From Clostridia bacterium (GTDB lineage Bacteria > Bacillota > Clostridia > Oscillospirales > CAG-272): DNA of 39,442 bases. Under the pieces are notes generated by a model. It was not told where the DNA came from and did no database searches. It saw only the letters and a program-made list of their open reading frames with translations. The stretch is from positions 1 through 39,442 of the forward strand of contig JAFXJH010000010.1 of the NCBI GenBank assembly GCA_017532425.1, given 5' to 3'. The translations under genes and the position numbers were made by a program. Shown piece after piece: positions 1 through 8,025 of the stretch. The stretch's first letter is position 1. Every line of letters begins with the position of its first letter.

Positions 1-1
1 A

Positions 2-1117
2 TATGACGAAGAAGCAAAGACGTACGTAGTTGATATCGAGGGAACAAAGTATTACCTCGGAACATACGGAACAAAGGAAGACCTCAGATGCTCCGCAACC
101 TCCTACATTACAGGCGACAACGCAAATAAGGTAGGCGATTCTCAGCACGTTGCTTTCTTTGCAAAGCTCGCAAACGCTGATTATCAGCACAATAAGGCTG
201 AAAAGCTTGAAGCTGATAAGGCATATAAGCTCGCAATGTGGCAGGCACAGCTCGGTAAGTATCTCTACTTCAACGGCGAAATGAGCGGTTACTACTTCGG
301 TGTTACCGATAAGGCTAATAAGGCAGCAGACGTTTACGTTGAAACAGTAGACGGCGGCTATAGATTCTACATTCTCGGCGAAAACGACGCTAAGATGTAC
401 CTTGAAATCTACAAGAACGGCAACTATGTAAACACCAAGCTCTCCGCAGAGCCCTCTGCAGTATTCGTATATGACGAAGAAGCAAAGACGTACGTAGTTG
501 ATATCGAGGGAACAAAGTATTACCTCGGAACATACGGAACAAAGGAAGACCTCAGATGCTCCGCAACTTCCTACATTACAGGCGACAACGCAAATAAGGT
601 AGGCGATTCTCAGCACGTTGCAGCATTCTTCACACTTGAGATCAAGGAAGTTTCTGTAGAAAAGGCTGAAACACTCGCAGCAGATACAGCATATAAGTTT
701 GCAATGTGGCAGGCACAGCTCGGTAAGTACCTCTACTTCAACGGTGAAATGAGCGGTTACTACTTCGGCGTTACAGATAAGCGCTCCAAGGCAGCAGACG
801 TTTACGTTGAAACGGTAGACGGCGGTTACAGATTCTACATCCTCGGCGAAGAAGATGCAAAGATGTATCTTGAAATCTACAAGAACGGCAACTATGTAAA
901 CACCAAGCTCTCCGCAGAGCCCTCTGCAGTATTCGTATATGACGAAGAAGCAAAGACATACGTAGTTGATATCGAGGGAACAAAGTATTACCTCGGAACG
1001 TACGGAACAAAGGAAGACCTCAGATGCTCCGCAACCTCCTACATTACAGGCGATAACGCAAATAAGGTAGGCGATTCTCAGCACGTTGCTTTCTTTGCAA
1101 CAATTGAATTCGTAAAG
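2..1117 (+). repeat. 468-bp in-frame tandem repeats, at least three copies
   Basis: Identical landmarks recur at exactly 468-bp spacing. The TAT-GAC codon pair falls at 2, 470 and 938, and the MWQAQ codons at 236 and 704. Repeat cores are nearly identical at DNA level, including synonymous sites, which suggests recent duplication or gene conversion. The inter-core linker (about 30 codons) is diverged between copies. Copy number upstream of the window is unknown. Confidence 0.93.
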
Positions 1118-1120
1118 TAA
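2..1120 (+). CDS. Tandem-repeat protein, 3' part (5' end outside the window)
   Basis: The frame is open from the window edge to a TAA at 1118-1120, giving 372 residues of a longer protein. It consists of 156-residue repeats: two complete copies begin at MWQAQLGKYLYFNGEMSGYY (236 and 704), and the window starts inside an earlier one. The cores (KYLYFNGEMSG, VYVETVDGGYRFYI, NTKLSAEPSAVFVY, YLGTYGTKEDLRCSA) are almost identical in both DNA and protein, while the linkers between cores differ. The composition is acidic and rich in Tyr, Gly and beta-prone residues, as in extracellular repeat proteins. There is no C-terminal membrane anchor or LPXTG motif; the protein ends FATIEFVK. I do not recognise the family. 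An exported surface or glycan-binding role is only inference. Confidence 0.85.
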   Translation, partial: YDEEAKTYVVDIEGTKYYLGTYGTKEDLRCSATSYITGDNANKVGDSQHVAFFAKLANADYQHNKAEKLEADKAYKLAMWQAQLGKYLYFNGEMSGYYFGVTDKANKAADVYVETVDGGYRFYILGENDAKMYLEIYKNGNYVNTKLSAEPSAVFVYDEEAKTYVVDIEGTKYYLGTYGTKEDLRCSATSYITGDNANKVGDSQHVAAFFTLEIKEVSVEKAETLAADTAYKFAMWQAQLGKYLYFNGEMSGYYFGVTDKRSKAADVYVETVDGGYRFYILGEEDAKMYLEIYKNGNYVNTKLSAEPSAVFVYDEEAKTYVVDIEGTKYYLGTYGTKEDLRCSATSYITGDNANKVGDSQHVAFFATIEFVK

Positions 1121-1142
1121 TTCATAATTAAAAGCTTATAAT

Positions 1143-1179
1143 AGCCCCTCAAAGATACTCGCAGTATCCTTGAGGGGCT
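1143..1179 (+). terminator. Hairpin terminator after the repeat protein
   Basis: AGCCCCTCAA (1143-1152) pairs perfectly with TTGAGGGGCT (1170-1179), and GATA/TATC extends the stem. Only a weak T-rich tail follows (TTGCTCTG), so this may be a weak intrinsic terminator or a stabilising 3' hairpin. Confidence 0.7.
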
Positions 1180-1208
1180 GTTGCTCTGAATACGGAATGT
1201 TTAAAGTA

Positions 1209-1237
1209 TTGACATAGATCGAGAAATGTGATAAAAT
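1209..1237 (+). promoter_or_regulatory. Sigma-A promoter for the Big2/lipoprotein pair
   Basis: TTGACA (1209-1214), 17-bp spacer, TAAAAT (1232-1237). It lies about 55 bp upstream of the start codon at 1294. Confidence 0.75.
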
Positions 1238-1293
1238 TCAGGATAAGGTTTTAAATGTGCCTCGCATATCCTCGAAAGGAATAAATACTTTTA

Positions 1294-2484
1294 ATGAAAA
1301 AATACGCAGTAAAATCGCTTTTGATAGCACTTCTTGCAATAGCTTTGATAGTGCTGATAATAAAGTGCAGTAGTGAAAACACCGATTTTAATTCACTTGA
1401 AATAAAAAACGACCGTATAACGCTTGAGATCGGATCTTCATTTGAGCTGAAAACAAATGCACCGCACTCGCTTGCCGATAAGCTTTCGTGGACGGCGTCA
1501 AACACTTCGGTATCGGTAAGCCAAAACGGAGTGGTGACGGCTGTTGAAACAGGAAAGGTTGCAGTTACGGTCACCTATAAGGATCTGAGCGACAGCGCAA
1601 TGATCGAGGTCATAGAAAAAGATCCCGAAAAGCTCGATGACGCCGAAAAGGAAGAGTTTTACGATAATTATGAGGTCGCCGACAGTCTTTCAGAGGCACT
1701 CGAACGCTCTTCACTCGGACTCGTTTCGGGCTCGATAACAGTACCCGACCAAGCGCCGACCGTGTCAAAATATCAGCCGAAAATAGGATCTCTCCTTGTA
1801 AGAAATAGCGAGCCGAAATATCTTGACGAGAACACCTACGTCGTGGTTGACGCATACGGAAAAGAGGTGTTCAGAGTCTATAAGGGAGGCGGATATATCA
1901 CACTTGAGGAGGTCGCGGCATACGTTTACGCATTCGGAGACGTGCCCGCTAACTATGTAGAAGGGAAGAATGCAGAGCCCGAAGGAAGCATATGGGGCGA
2001 ATATCTGCGGCTGAATCATTCGTCATTCAGCGGAGATACGAAAAAATACCCGTATGAGCCGATACTTCCCGATATAAGCGGATGCGGAGGAGACCTTTAT
2101 TACTACGAAATAGATATCGGTACGTTGGGTACAGACTGCGACCCGAGATACGTAGCGAAAATATATAATGACGGTCATACCATAACGCGCGGCGCGGCAC
2201 GAATCGTTTATACGAGATATGATAAAAACCGCAACGAAATAATCGATCCGAATGAAAAATATCTTTTCTATACCTATAATCACTATAACGATTTTTCGGA
2301 ATATCTGAACTACTACGGCGGATGGGGAGAAATATTCGGAAATATTACGGGCGGCGGAGAAATGTCGAGCAAGGTAAATTATAATCCTACCGAGTACGTC
2401 CCGTCCGTGCTTGCACCGCTTGATAAGAGCGTGATGACGGTAGTATATTACTATGATCTCCGTAAATATCTTTTCTGTGCATAA
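1294..2484 (+). CDS. Exported protein with a Big2 (bacterial Ig-like) domain
   Basis: 396 aa. A basic N-terminus (MKKYAVK) is followed by a hydrophobic segment at residues 8-24, which makes a signal peptide or anchor. Cys25 follows IIK, which is not a proper lipobox because of the Lys at -1, so a lipoprotein call is unsafe. Residues about 34-95 look like a Big2 Ig-like fold (ITLEIGSSFELKT, LSWTASNTSVSVSQNGVVTA, GKVAVTVTY). The remaining 300 residues, rich in Tyr, Asp and Gly, match nothing I know. AAAGGA at 1275-1280 is the likely ribosome-binding site. The gene is 9 bp from the next lipoprotein gene, with which it shares a promoter. Extracytoplasmic location is well supported; function is unknown. 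Confidence 0.85.
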   Translation: MKKYAVKSLLIALLAIALIVLIIKCSSENTDFNSLEIKNDRITLEIGSSFELKTNAPHSLADKLSWTASNTSVSVSQNGVVTAVETGKVAVTVTYKDLSDSAMIEVIEKDPEKLDDAEKEEFYDNYEVADSLSEALERSSLGLVSGSITVPDQAPTVSKYQPKIGSLLVRNSEPKYLDENTYVVVDAYGKEVFRVYKGGGYITLEEVAAYVYAFGDVPANYVEGKNAEPEGSIWGEYLRLNHSSFSGDTKKYPYEPILPDISGCGGDLYYYEIDIGTLGTDCDPRYVAKIYNDGHTITRGAARIVYTRYDKNRNEIIDPNEKYLFYTYNHYNDFSEYLNYYGGWGEIFGNITGGGEMSSKVNYNPTEYVPSVLAPLDKSVMTVVYYYDLRKYLFCA

Positions 2485-2493
2485 GGAGAAATT

Positions 2494-2910
2494 ATGAGTA
2501 AGCTTTTTAAATTATTGTCTTTGTTCTGCGCGGTATCTGCCGCTGTGACTCTGTTTGCATCCTGCACAAGGTCAAATGAAACTAAAGAAATAACCTGCTC
2601 GGATGTGATCACCACATATGAGGAGGCGGGATATGACGTTTGGCATAAGGAATACGATGATATCGAAAACGGAGTGGTTTGTAACGTTAAGGCAAGCAGT
2701 GAAAATGGCGAGTATATTTATTTCAGCTTTTTTGAGAGCAGCGAAGAGGCAGAAAAATATAAAGAAGAACGCGAATACAGTATTTTGCATTGGGCACTTT
2801 CGGGAATATACGGTGACTCATCGTGGCTCACGACAAAAGCTTATCGAAATATAGAAATAGAATACGATAATTCCGATCTGTATGAGCCTTTTAAAAAACT
2901 TGTAAAGTAA
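2494..2910 (+). CDS. Small putative lipoprotein
   Basis: 138 aa. The N-terminus MSKLFKLLSLFCAVSAAVTL is a type II signal peptide ending at an LFAS-C lipobox, predicting lipidation at Cys24. The mature part is about 115 residues, acidic and aromatic (EEAGYDVWHKEYDDIENG, YIYFSFFESSEEAEKYKEE), and resembles small clostridial lipoproteins of unknown function. An AAGGAG site lies just before the start, and the gene follows the Big2 protein by 9 bp, so they are probably co-expressed at the cell surface. I do not recognise a specific family. Confidence 0.85.
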   Translation: MSKLFKLLSLFCAVSAAVTLFASCTRSNETKEITCSDVITTYEEAGYDVWHKEYDDIENGVVCNVKASSENGEYIYFSFFESSEEAEKYKEEREYSILHWALSGIYGDSSWLTTKAYRNIEIEYDNSDLYEPFKKLVK

Positions 2911-2923
2911 GCAAAATGATAAT

Positions 2924-2959
2924 AAAAAATGAGTGCAATATTATTGCACTCATTTTTTA
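2924..2959. terminator. Bidirectional terminator between converging units
   Basis: A-tract, GAGTGCAATA / TATTGCACTC stem, T-tract. The A and T runs on opposite sides allow it to end both the plus-strand lipoprotein transcript and the minus-strand surE transcript. Confidence 0.9.
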
Positions 2960-2966
2960 TAGCTGC

Positions 2967-3701
2967 TCAAAGCTTTATTGCCTTTACTTTTCCCCGGAGA
3001 ATATCGTAAGCAACACGATCGGTGCGTGAGACGCTTATTGGCGTAACGGATATGTAATTGCTTCGTACGGCATCAATATCAATGTCGGGATCGTTAGTAT
3101 CGTACATTATGGGTGCACCCTCCTGCACGTACATGTCGTCCCCGCAGTAAACGAATTTGTCGGAATAATAAATTCCGCCCTGACGGGTTATGCGTATGCC
3201 GCATACCTCTGTGGGAATATTTATATTGTAAATAATACTTTGATCAAAAAGCTTGTTGCTGCAGATAAAATCATATATTTCATCAAGATATATATGCGCG
3301 CTTTCAAAGGTCGGAAGGTCGGTCGAGATCGCAAGACCTCTGATCCCGAGACGCGAAGCCTCCCAGACAGCGCCGAGCGTGCCCGAATATACGATGTCCT
3401 CACCGAGATTGTATCCGCGGTTTATACCCGAAAGTATGAGATCGTACGTGGTATCAAGTCCTGCGGTGGCAAATCGAACACAGTCTGCGGGTGTGGAGTC
3501 CACGCTGTAAGCCTTTACACCGGGAATAAGATCGACCTCGCGAACCTCTATCTTTCCGCAGAAATCAATAGATTGACTCTTGCCGCTCTGCTCGGTCTTG
3601 GGAGCAACGATGGTTACCTCGCCAAGCTTCATAGCCCATTTTGTGAGCTGAAGCAGAGCGGGGGACTTTATGCCGTCATCGTTGGATATAAGAATTCTCA
3701 T
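2967..3701 (-). CDS. surE: 5'/3'-nucleotidase SurE
   Basis: 244 aa, the usual SurE length. SurE removes phosphate from nucleoside 5'- and 3'-monophosphates using a divalent metal. The N-terminus MRILISNDDGIKSP carries the metal-binding Asp pair (NDDG). SGKSQS follows near residue 41, and the LSGINRGYNLGEDIVYSGT segment supplies the conserved Asn and Gly-rich active-site loop. Its start overlaps the stop of the upstream DHH gene by four bases (ATGA), which indicates translational coupling. As the last gene of the salvage operon it would convert nucleotides released by the DHH enzymes into nucleosides for the phosphorylases. The bidirectional hairpin at 2924-2959 ends the operon. Confidence 0.95.
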   Translation of the reverse strand: MRILISNDDGIKSPALLQLTKWAMKLGEVTIVAPKTEQSGKSQSIDFCGKIEVREVDLIPGVKAYSVDSTPADCVRFATAGLDTTYDLILSGINRGYNLGEDIVYSGTLGAVWEASRLGIRGLAISTDLPTFESAHIYLDEIYDFICSNKLFDQSIIYNINIPTEVCGIRITRQGGIYYSDKFVYCGDDMYVQEGAPIMYDTNDPDIDIDAVRSNYISVTPISVSRTDRVAYDILRGKVKAIKL

Positions 3702-4678
3702 AGCCAGCCCTCATTGTTTGCCTTGTATTCCTTGAGACGCTCGTCGGCATCTGCAATAAGTGAAGAAGCTTCCTCTTCGCTGTAGACGGTCGCACCGCTT
3801 GCGCAAGCGTGACCTCCGCCGTGATATTTTTCGGCGATAGAATTGATCGTAACAAATCTTGAGCGCAGACGGACGCGTGTGGATCCGTCCTCGTTGTCAA
3901 TAAATGCAAGCCAGATAAGCGAGTTCTTTATTGATTCCATATAAGATACAGACGCACTTGCTTCCTCGTAGGTAAGCGAGAACATATCCTGCATTTCGCG
4001 CGTTACGTGCAGATAAACGACACCGTTTTCCGTGATCTTCAGATGATCGTAGACGTATGCCTGGAATTTCAACGTATGGAATTCCTTCATATAAAGATTT
4101 GCGTGAAGGGTGTCGAGATCTACCCCCATATCGAGAAGCATTCCTGCAAGACGGAGAGTATCTCCCGAAACAGAACGGAAACGGAATCGACCCGAGTCGG
4201 TTACCATTCCGGTATATATGTAGGTGGCGGCATCCTTGTTAATTTTAAGCTCGTCGCTGAACGTGAGATAAAAATCAGCGATCATTTCGGAAGAGGAGGA
4301 TCTTTCTTCCTCAACCCACAGAAGATCTCCGTAAGGCTCGTTGTTTATGTGGTGGTCTATCTTGATAAGCTCGCGACAAAGCGAGTACTGAGGATTAGAA
4401 ATGCGATCGGTGGTTGCAGTGTCTATAACGATTCCGAGAGCATCCTTGTAGAATTCATCGTCACGGGGCTCGTCCTCGCTGCCGAGAAAAGCGACGTAGT
4501 CGGAAAAATCGTTGTTTATAAGGTATATCTCCTTTTCGGGATATGTGAGGCGCAGTATCTCGCGAAGACCCTTTGTAGAGCCTACTGCATCTCCGTCGGG
4601 ACGCTTGTGACGGAAGATTATAATGCGCTGATATTCTTTTATCTTGTCAAGTATGTTCTGTTTTTCCTGAATGTTCAT
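3698..4678 (-). CDS. DHH-family phosphoesterase, NrnA-like (copy 1)
   Basis: 326 aa from ATG at 4678. A longer reading from 4876 would run far into the upstream gene, whereas AGGAG lies just before 4678. The protein has all DHH/DHHA1 motifs: RHKRPDGDAVGS (residues 23-34), IDTATTD (Asp86), the KIDHH signature (108-110), VTDSGRF (Asp161) and C-terminal GGGHACASGA. NrnA-type enzymes degrade two- to four-nucleotide RNAs and/or dephosphorylate 3'-phosphoadenosine 5'-phosphate. Within the operon it would supply mononucleotides to SurE. It is a paralogue of the gene immediately upstream, with a 2-bp gap, so specialisation on different substrates is plausible but not shown. Confidence 0.93.
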   Translation of the reverse strand: MNIQEKQNILDKIKEYQRIIIFRHKRPDGDAVGSTKGLREILRLTYPEKEIYLINNDFSDYVAFLGSEDEPRDDEFYKDALGIVIDTATTDRISNPQYSLCRELIKIDHHINNEPYGDLLWVEEERSSSSEMIADFYLTFSDELKINKDAATYIYTGMVTDSGRFRFRSVSGDTLRLAGMLLDMGVDLDTLHANLYMKEFHTLKFQAYVYDHLKITENGVVYLHVTREMQDMFSLTYEEASASVSYMESIKNSLIWLAFIDNEDGSTRVRLRSRFVTINSIAEKYHGGGHACASGATVYSEEEASSLIADADERLKEYKANNEGWL

Positions 4679-4680
4679 TT

Positions 4681-5625
4681 CTATTCTCCTGTGTGATTTC
4701 CAAGAGCACAAAGATCGCTGAGCAGCGACATTGCCTCTTCTTTGTTTTTTAGTGTTGCACCGCTTGCCTTGGCGTGACCGCCGCCGCCGTATTTGACAGC
4801 TATCGGATTTATGTTGTGACAGCTTGATCTTATCTCGCAGAGCACACCGTCCTCGGTCTCGGTGAAGTTGACCCACGAGTCGATCCCCTTTATCTCACCC
4901 ATAACGTTTACCATACCGCGAGAAATGGTGAAAATGTCTACGCCGTAGCTTTTGGCTTCGTCAATAGTGGTGTATATGTAAGCTACACGGTGGGGAGTTG
5001 TTTCGATCTTTAAAACAAACTTTGCTCTTAATTTTACAAAATCAAGATCGTCAGAATAAAGGCTTCTGTATATGTCAGACGTGTCAAATTTGCGCTCCAT
5101 AAGGAATGAAGCAAGACGGAAGGTCTGCGCGCTTGTGGAGTCATATCTGAATCGACCCGAGTCGGTAACCATACCCGTGTAGAGAGACTTTGCGGCGATA
5201 GGCGATACTGTAAGACCGCACTCAATAGCAAAATCTGTTATAAGACCGCAGGCACTTTCGTAAGAGGTGTCGGTTACCTCCTCATCTGCGATCTTTTCAC
5301 AGAAAATATGATGATCCATTCGCGCAGTAGCATCGGCTGTGGTATATCTTGTGTCCGAAATAAGAGCACTTGCAGATGTGTCAAGGATTATGGCAAGCGC
5401 GCCGCAGTAGGTCTCGTCGGGAATGTCATCCATAACGGCACCCTCCATAAAAGAGAAGCGCGGAGTGCTGTCACCGACGGTAAATACCTTTTTTTCGGGA
5501 AAAGAATCTTTTATAATCTGCCTAAGACCTATCTGACTTCCAAGCGCGTCGCCGTCGGGATTTTTGTGTCTGTGAATAATTATGGTCGGATATTTTTTTA
5601 TAAGCTCAAATATTTTTTCAAACAT
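4681..5625 (-). CDS. DHH-family phosphoesterase, NrnA-like (copy 2)
   Basis: 314 aa, almost the length of Bacillus NrnA. Motifs in order are IHRHKNPDGDALGS (residues 17-30), ILDTSAS (Asp82), ARMDHH (104-106), VTDSGRFRYDS and KYGGGGHAKASGA near the C-terminus. All metal-binding residues of the family appear intact. AAAGGA at 5638-5643 precedes the start. The predicted chemistry is hydrolysis of very short RNAs or pAp in the cytoplasm, the last step of mRNA turnover. The next gene downstream (3698-4678) encodes a related enzyme with clearly different sequence, so the duplication is old rather than recent. Confidence 0.93.
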   Translation of the reverse strand: MFEKIFELIKKYPTIIIHRHKNPDGDALGSQIGLRQIIKDSFPEKKVFTVGDSTPRFSFMEGAVMDDIPDETYCGALAIILDTSASALISDTRYTTADATARMDHHIFCEKIADEEVTDTSYESACGLITDFAIECGLTVSPIAAKSLYTGMVTDSGRFRYDSTSAQTFRLASFLMERKFDTSDIYRSLYSDDLDFVKLRAKFVLKIETTPHRVAYIYTTIDEAKSYGVDIFTISRGMVNVMGEIKGIDSWVNFTETEDGVLCEIRSSCHNINPIAVKYGGGGHAKASGATLKNKEEAMSLLSDLCALGNHTGE

Positions 5626-5652
5626 TTAGATCTGTATCCTTTCTGTTTGCTT

Positions 5653-6267
5653 TTAAGATAAATATGCACGTATTTTTTCAATTATCATTCCGTAGGCGAC
5701 GGGATTCTGACCGCCCTCGGGTATTATGATGTCAGCGTTTTTCTTGCTCGGCTCTACAAATCTTTCGTGCATAGGCTTAACTGTGCTAATATATTGATTT
5801 ATGACCGATTCAAGCGATCTGCCGCGCTCTTTTACGTCGCGCGATATGCGTCTGAGTATGCGTATGTCGGCATCGGTGTCAACGAAGATCTTCATATCAA
5901 GCAGATCCAAAAGCTCTTGATTTTCAAATATAAGTATGCCCTCCAAAAGGATAACTCTTCTGCACTCTATACGTCGGATCTTGTCGCTTCTGTCGTGTAT
6001 AGTGTAGTCGTATACGGGACAGTCGATATCATTTCCCGCCTTCAGACTTTTGATGTGCGAAATAAGAAGTTCGGTATCAAACGCGGATGGATGGTCGTAG
6101 TTGAGAGTAGCCTTTTCATCTAAGGAAAGGGAGTTTTGAGACTTGTAGTAATCATCGTGACGGATAAGAGATATCTTATCGCCGAAGCAGCGCTTGATGT
6201 TTTCCGCAAGAGTGGTTTTTCCGCTGCCCGAGCCACCTGCTATGCCGATCATTATTGTGTTTTTCAA
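5653..6267 (-). CDS. udk: Uridine kinase family protein
   Basis: 204 aa, the usual length. The N-terminal P-loop GIAGGSGSGKTT (residues 8-19) is followed by the HDDYY substrate-binding motif and the NYDHPSAFD segment typical of uridine/cytidine kinases. The family phosphorylates uridine and cytidine to UMP and CMP. Mid-protein RRIECRRVILLEGILIF and RILRRISRDVKERGRS correspond to the Walker B strand and lid. It lies between pdp and the DHH genes in the salvage operon, so pyrimidine nucleosides may be either rescued by this kinase or cleaved by Pdp. A phosphoribulokinase-like relative is unlikely given the context. Confidence 0.92.
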   Translation of the reverse strand: MKNTIMIGIAGGSGSGKTTLAENIKRCFGDKISLIRHDDYYKSQNSLSLDEKATLNYDHPSAFDTELLISHIKSLKAGNDIDCPVYDYTIHDRSDKIRRIECRRVILLEGILIFENQELLDLLDMKIFVDTDADIRILRRISRDVKERGRSLESVINQYISTVKPMHERFVEPSKKNADIIIPEGGQNPVAYGMIIEKIRAYLS

Positions 6268-6280
6268 AATAAATACTCCG

Positions 6281-7582
6281 TCAGATTATAATTTCGTGTA
6301 TAAGAGTCGGTTTTGCTACCTCGATATCTGTAAATTCTATTGCGGAAATCACCTTAGCTTTGGCATCGTTAACTGCGTTCTCATCGTTTGTATAAAGACG
6401 GGCTACTGTGTCTCCGCGTTTTACAAAGTCGGAGGTCTTCTTAAGAAGAATAATGCCTGCCTGATGGTCTATTTCCGCATCCTTGGAGGTTCTGCCCGCA
6501 CCGAGAATCATAGCGGCAATGCCTATCTTTTCGGCGTCGCAGGAGAGAATATAGCCGTCCTTTTCCGCCGTGATGTCATATATATGCTTGGCTGCTCCAA
6601 AGAGCGAGGTATCCTCGGCGTATCTCGTATCTCCGCCCTGAGCTGATATCCATTCACAGAACTTTTCAAATGCTTTTCCGCAGAAGAGAGCATCGCTTAC
6701 TCGCTTCTCGGCCTCTTCTCTTGATATCTTGCATGAGAATGATACCATTATCGATGCAAGAGTCAGAGCGACAGTGCGCAGATCGTCCGGACCTTTTCCG
6801 CGGAGTACCTCGATAGCCTCGCAGACCTCAAGCGAATTTCCGATAGCGTGACCGAGAGGAATGTCCATATTGGTTATCACAGCGGCGGTGCGTCTTTGGT
6901 GAGCATTTCCTATCTTGACCATAGTTTCGGCAAGCAGACGCGCCTCCTTGGGAGTTTTCATAAAGGATCCGCGACCGCATTTTACGTCAAGGACTATAGA
7001 TTTCGTTCCTGCCGCGAGCTTTTTGCTCATGATCGAAGAAGATATCAAGGGAATAGAATCTACCGTAGCGGTAACGTCGCGCAGAGCGTAAAGCATTTTG
7101 TCGGCAGGAGCGAGATTCGCACTCTGACCGATAACGGCTATCGATGTTCTCTTTACCTGATCGACAAATTCGGCAGGCGAAAGGGAAGAAGAGAATCCGG
7201 GAAATGACTCAAGCTTGTCTACCGTGCCGCCGGTGTGACCGAGACCGCGTCCGGTCATTTTGGCAACTATTCCGCCCGAAGCGGCAACAAGAGGTGCAAC
7301 CACAAGCGTGGTTTTGTCTCCGACACCGCCGGTTGAATGCTTGTCTACACTGCGGTCTTCAAAAGCGCTGAGATCAACTGTATCTCCCGAAAGCATCATA
7401 GCCTCGGTAAGCTCAAAGGTCTCGCGGTCGGACATTCCCTTAAAGTATATAGCCATAAGCAGAGCGGACATCTGATAGTCGGGAATCTTGCCGTTGGTAT
7501 AAGAATTTATAAGATCAAAGATCTCGTCGCGGGTAAGCTCTTCGCCGTGCTTTTTCTTTTCAATAATATCATACATTCTCAT
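6281..7582 (-). CDS. pdp: Pyrimidine-nucleoside phosphorylase
   Basis: 433 aa, the standard Pdp length. It phosphorolyses uridine, thymidine and deoxyuridine to base plus (deoxy)ribose-1-phosphate. The N-terminus MRMYDIIEKKKHGEELTRDE is characteristic of the family. The phosphate-binding DKHSTGGVGDK (residues 80-90) and GRGLGHTGGTVDKLES motifs are intact, and so is KCGRGSFMK. GAGG six bases before 7582 supports this ATG over the one two codons later. Products feed DeoB and DeoC encoded upstream in the same operon. DeoA (thymidine phosphorylase) is the close alternative; the Pdp-type sequence and Firmicutes-like context favour Pdp. Confidence 0.95.
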   Translation of the reverse strand: MRMYDIIEKKKHGEELTRDEIFDLINSYTNGKIPDYQMSALLMAIYFKGMSDRETFELTEAMMLSGDTVDLSAFEDRSVDKHSTGGVGDKTTLVVAPLVAASGGIVAKMTGRGLGHTGGTVDKLESFPGFSSSLSPAEFVDQVKRTSIAVIGQSANLAPADKMLYALRDVTATVDSIPLISSSIMSKKLAAGTKSIVLDVKCGRGSFMKTPKEARLLAETMVKIGNAHQRRTAAVITNMDIPLGHAIGNSLEVCEAIEVLRGKGPDDLRTVALTLASIMVSFSCKISREEAEKRVSDALFCGKAFEKFCEWISAQGGDTRYAEDTSLFGAAKHIYDITAEKDGYILSCDAEKIGIAAMILGAGRTSKDAEIDHQAGIILLKKTSDFVKRGDTVARLYTNDENAVNDAKAKVISAIEFTDIEVAKPTLIHEIII

Positions 7583-7610
7583 AGCGATACCTCAAAATAT
7601 AGCAAATATA

Positions 7611-8024
7611 TCATAAACTACTTGGTCCGAAGCTTTCGGGAAGAAGCTCAGCAAGCGTGTAGATCTTGGTTTCGTTTCCGTCAAACAATATGATAGTAAA
7701 ATCGGGAGAACAGAATTCTGCCATTACCTGCCTGCAAACTCCGCACGGAGCGCAGAAGGATGATATGAATTCATCTTTTTTTCCTCCTACTATCGCAATA
7801 GCCGAAAAAGAGCGCTCACCCGCATGAACTGCGCTGAAAATAGCAACACGCTCGGCGCAGACAGTCGGAGTATATGACGCCGATTCAATGTTTGATCCCG
7901 TGTATACGGCACCGTGATCGGTAAGAAGAGATGCACCTACCGAAAAATTAGAGTACGGGCAGTAGCTTTGCTCCCTTGCAAGAATAGCCTTTGCAATAAG
8001 CATATTAACAGTTTCTGTGGTCAT
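7611..8024 (-). CDS. cdd: Cytidine deaminase
   Basis: 137 aa from ATG at 8024. A frame extension to 8054 would include the AAAGGAGA ribosome-binding site itself as codons, so the shorter start is chosen. The enzyme deaminates cytidine and deoxycytidine. Zinc and catalytic motifs are TVCAERVA (Cys56, Glu58) and APCGVCRQ (Cys94, Cys97), as in small homotetrameric CDAs. The N-terminal CPYSNFSVGASLL segment is also typical. The start is one base after the deoB stop, so the pair is tightly coupled. It channels cytidine into the uridine pool used by Pdp and Udk. Confidence 0.96.
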   Translation of the reverse strand: MTTETVNMLIAKAILAREQSYCPYSNFSVGASLLTDHGAVYTGSNIESASYTPTVCAERVAIFSAVHAGERSFSAIAIVGGKKDEFISSFCAPCGVCRQVMAEFCSPDFTIILFDGNETKIYTLAELLPESFGPSSL

Positions 8025-8025
8025 A

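Noticed and set aside
1294..1374. Lipoprotein call for the Big2 protein
   Set aside because: The Cys at residue 25 is preceded by Lys, which breaks the lipobox; a signal peptide or membrane anchor is a safer statement.
4007..4696. 229-aa plus-strand frame opposite the DHH gene
   Set aside because: The minus-strand frame has a complete set of family motifs; the plus-strand translation has none and no ribosome-binding site.
4679..4876. N-terminal extension of the first DHH protein
   Set aside because: It lies entirely inside the upstream DHH gene in another frame, is low-complexity Arg/Lys/Ser-rich, and a good AGGAG site marks 4678 as the start.
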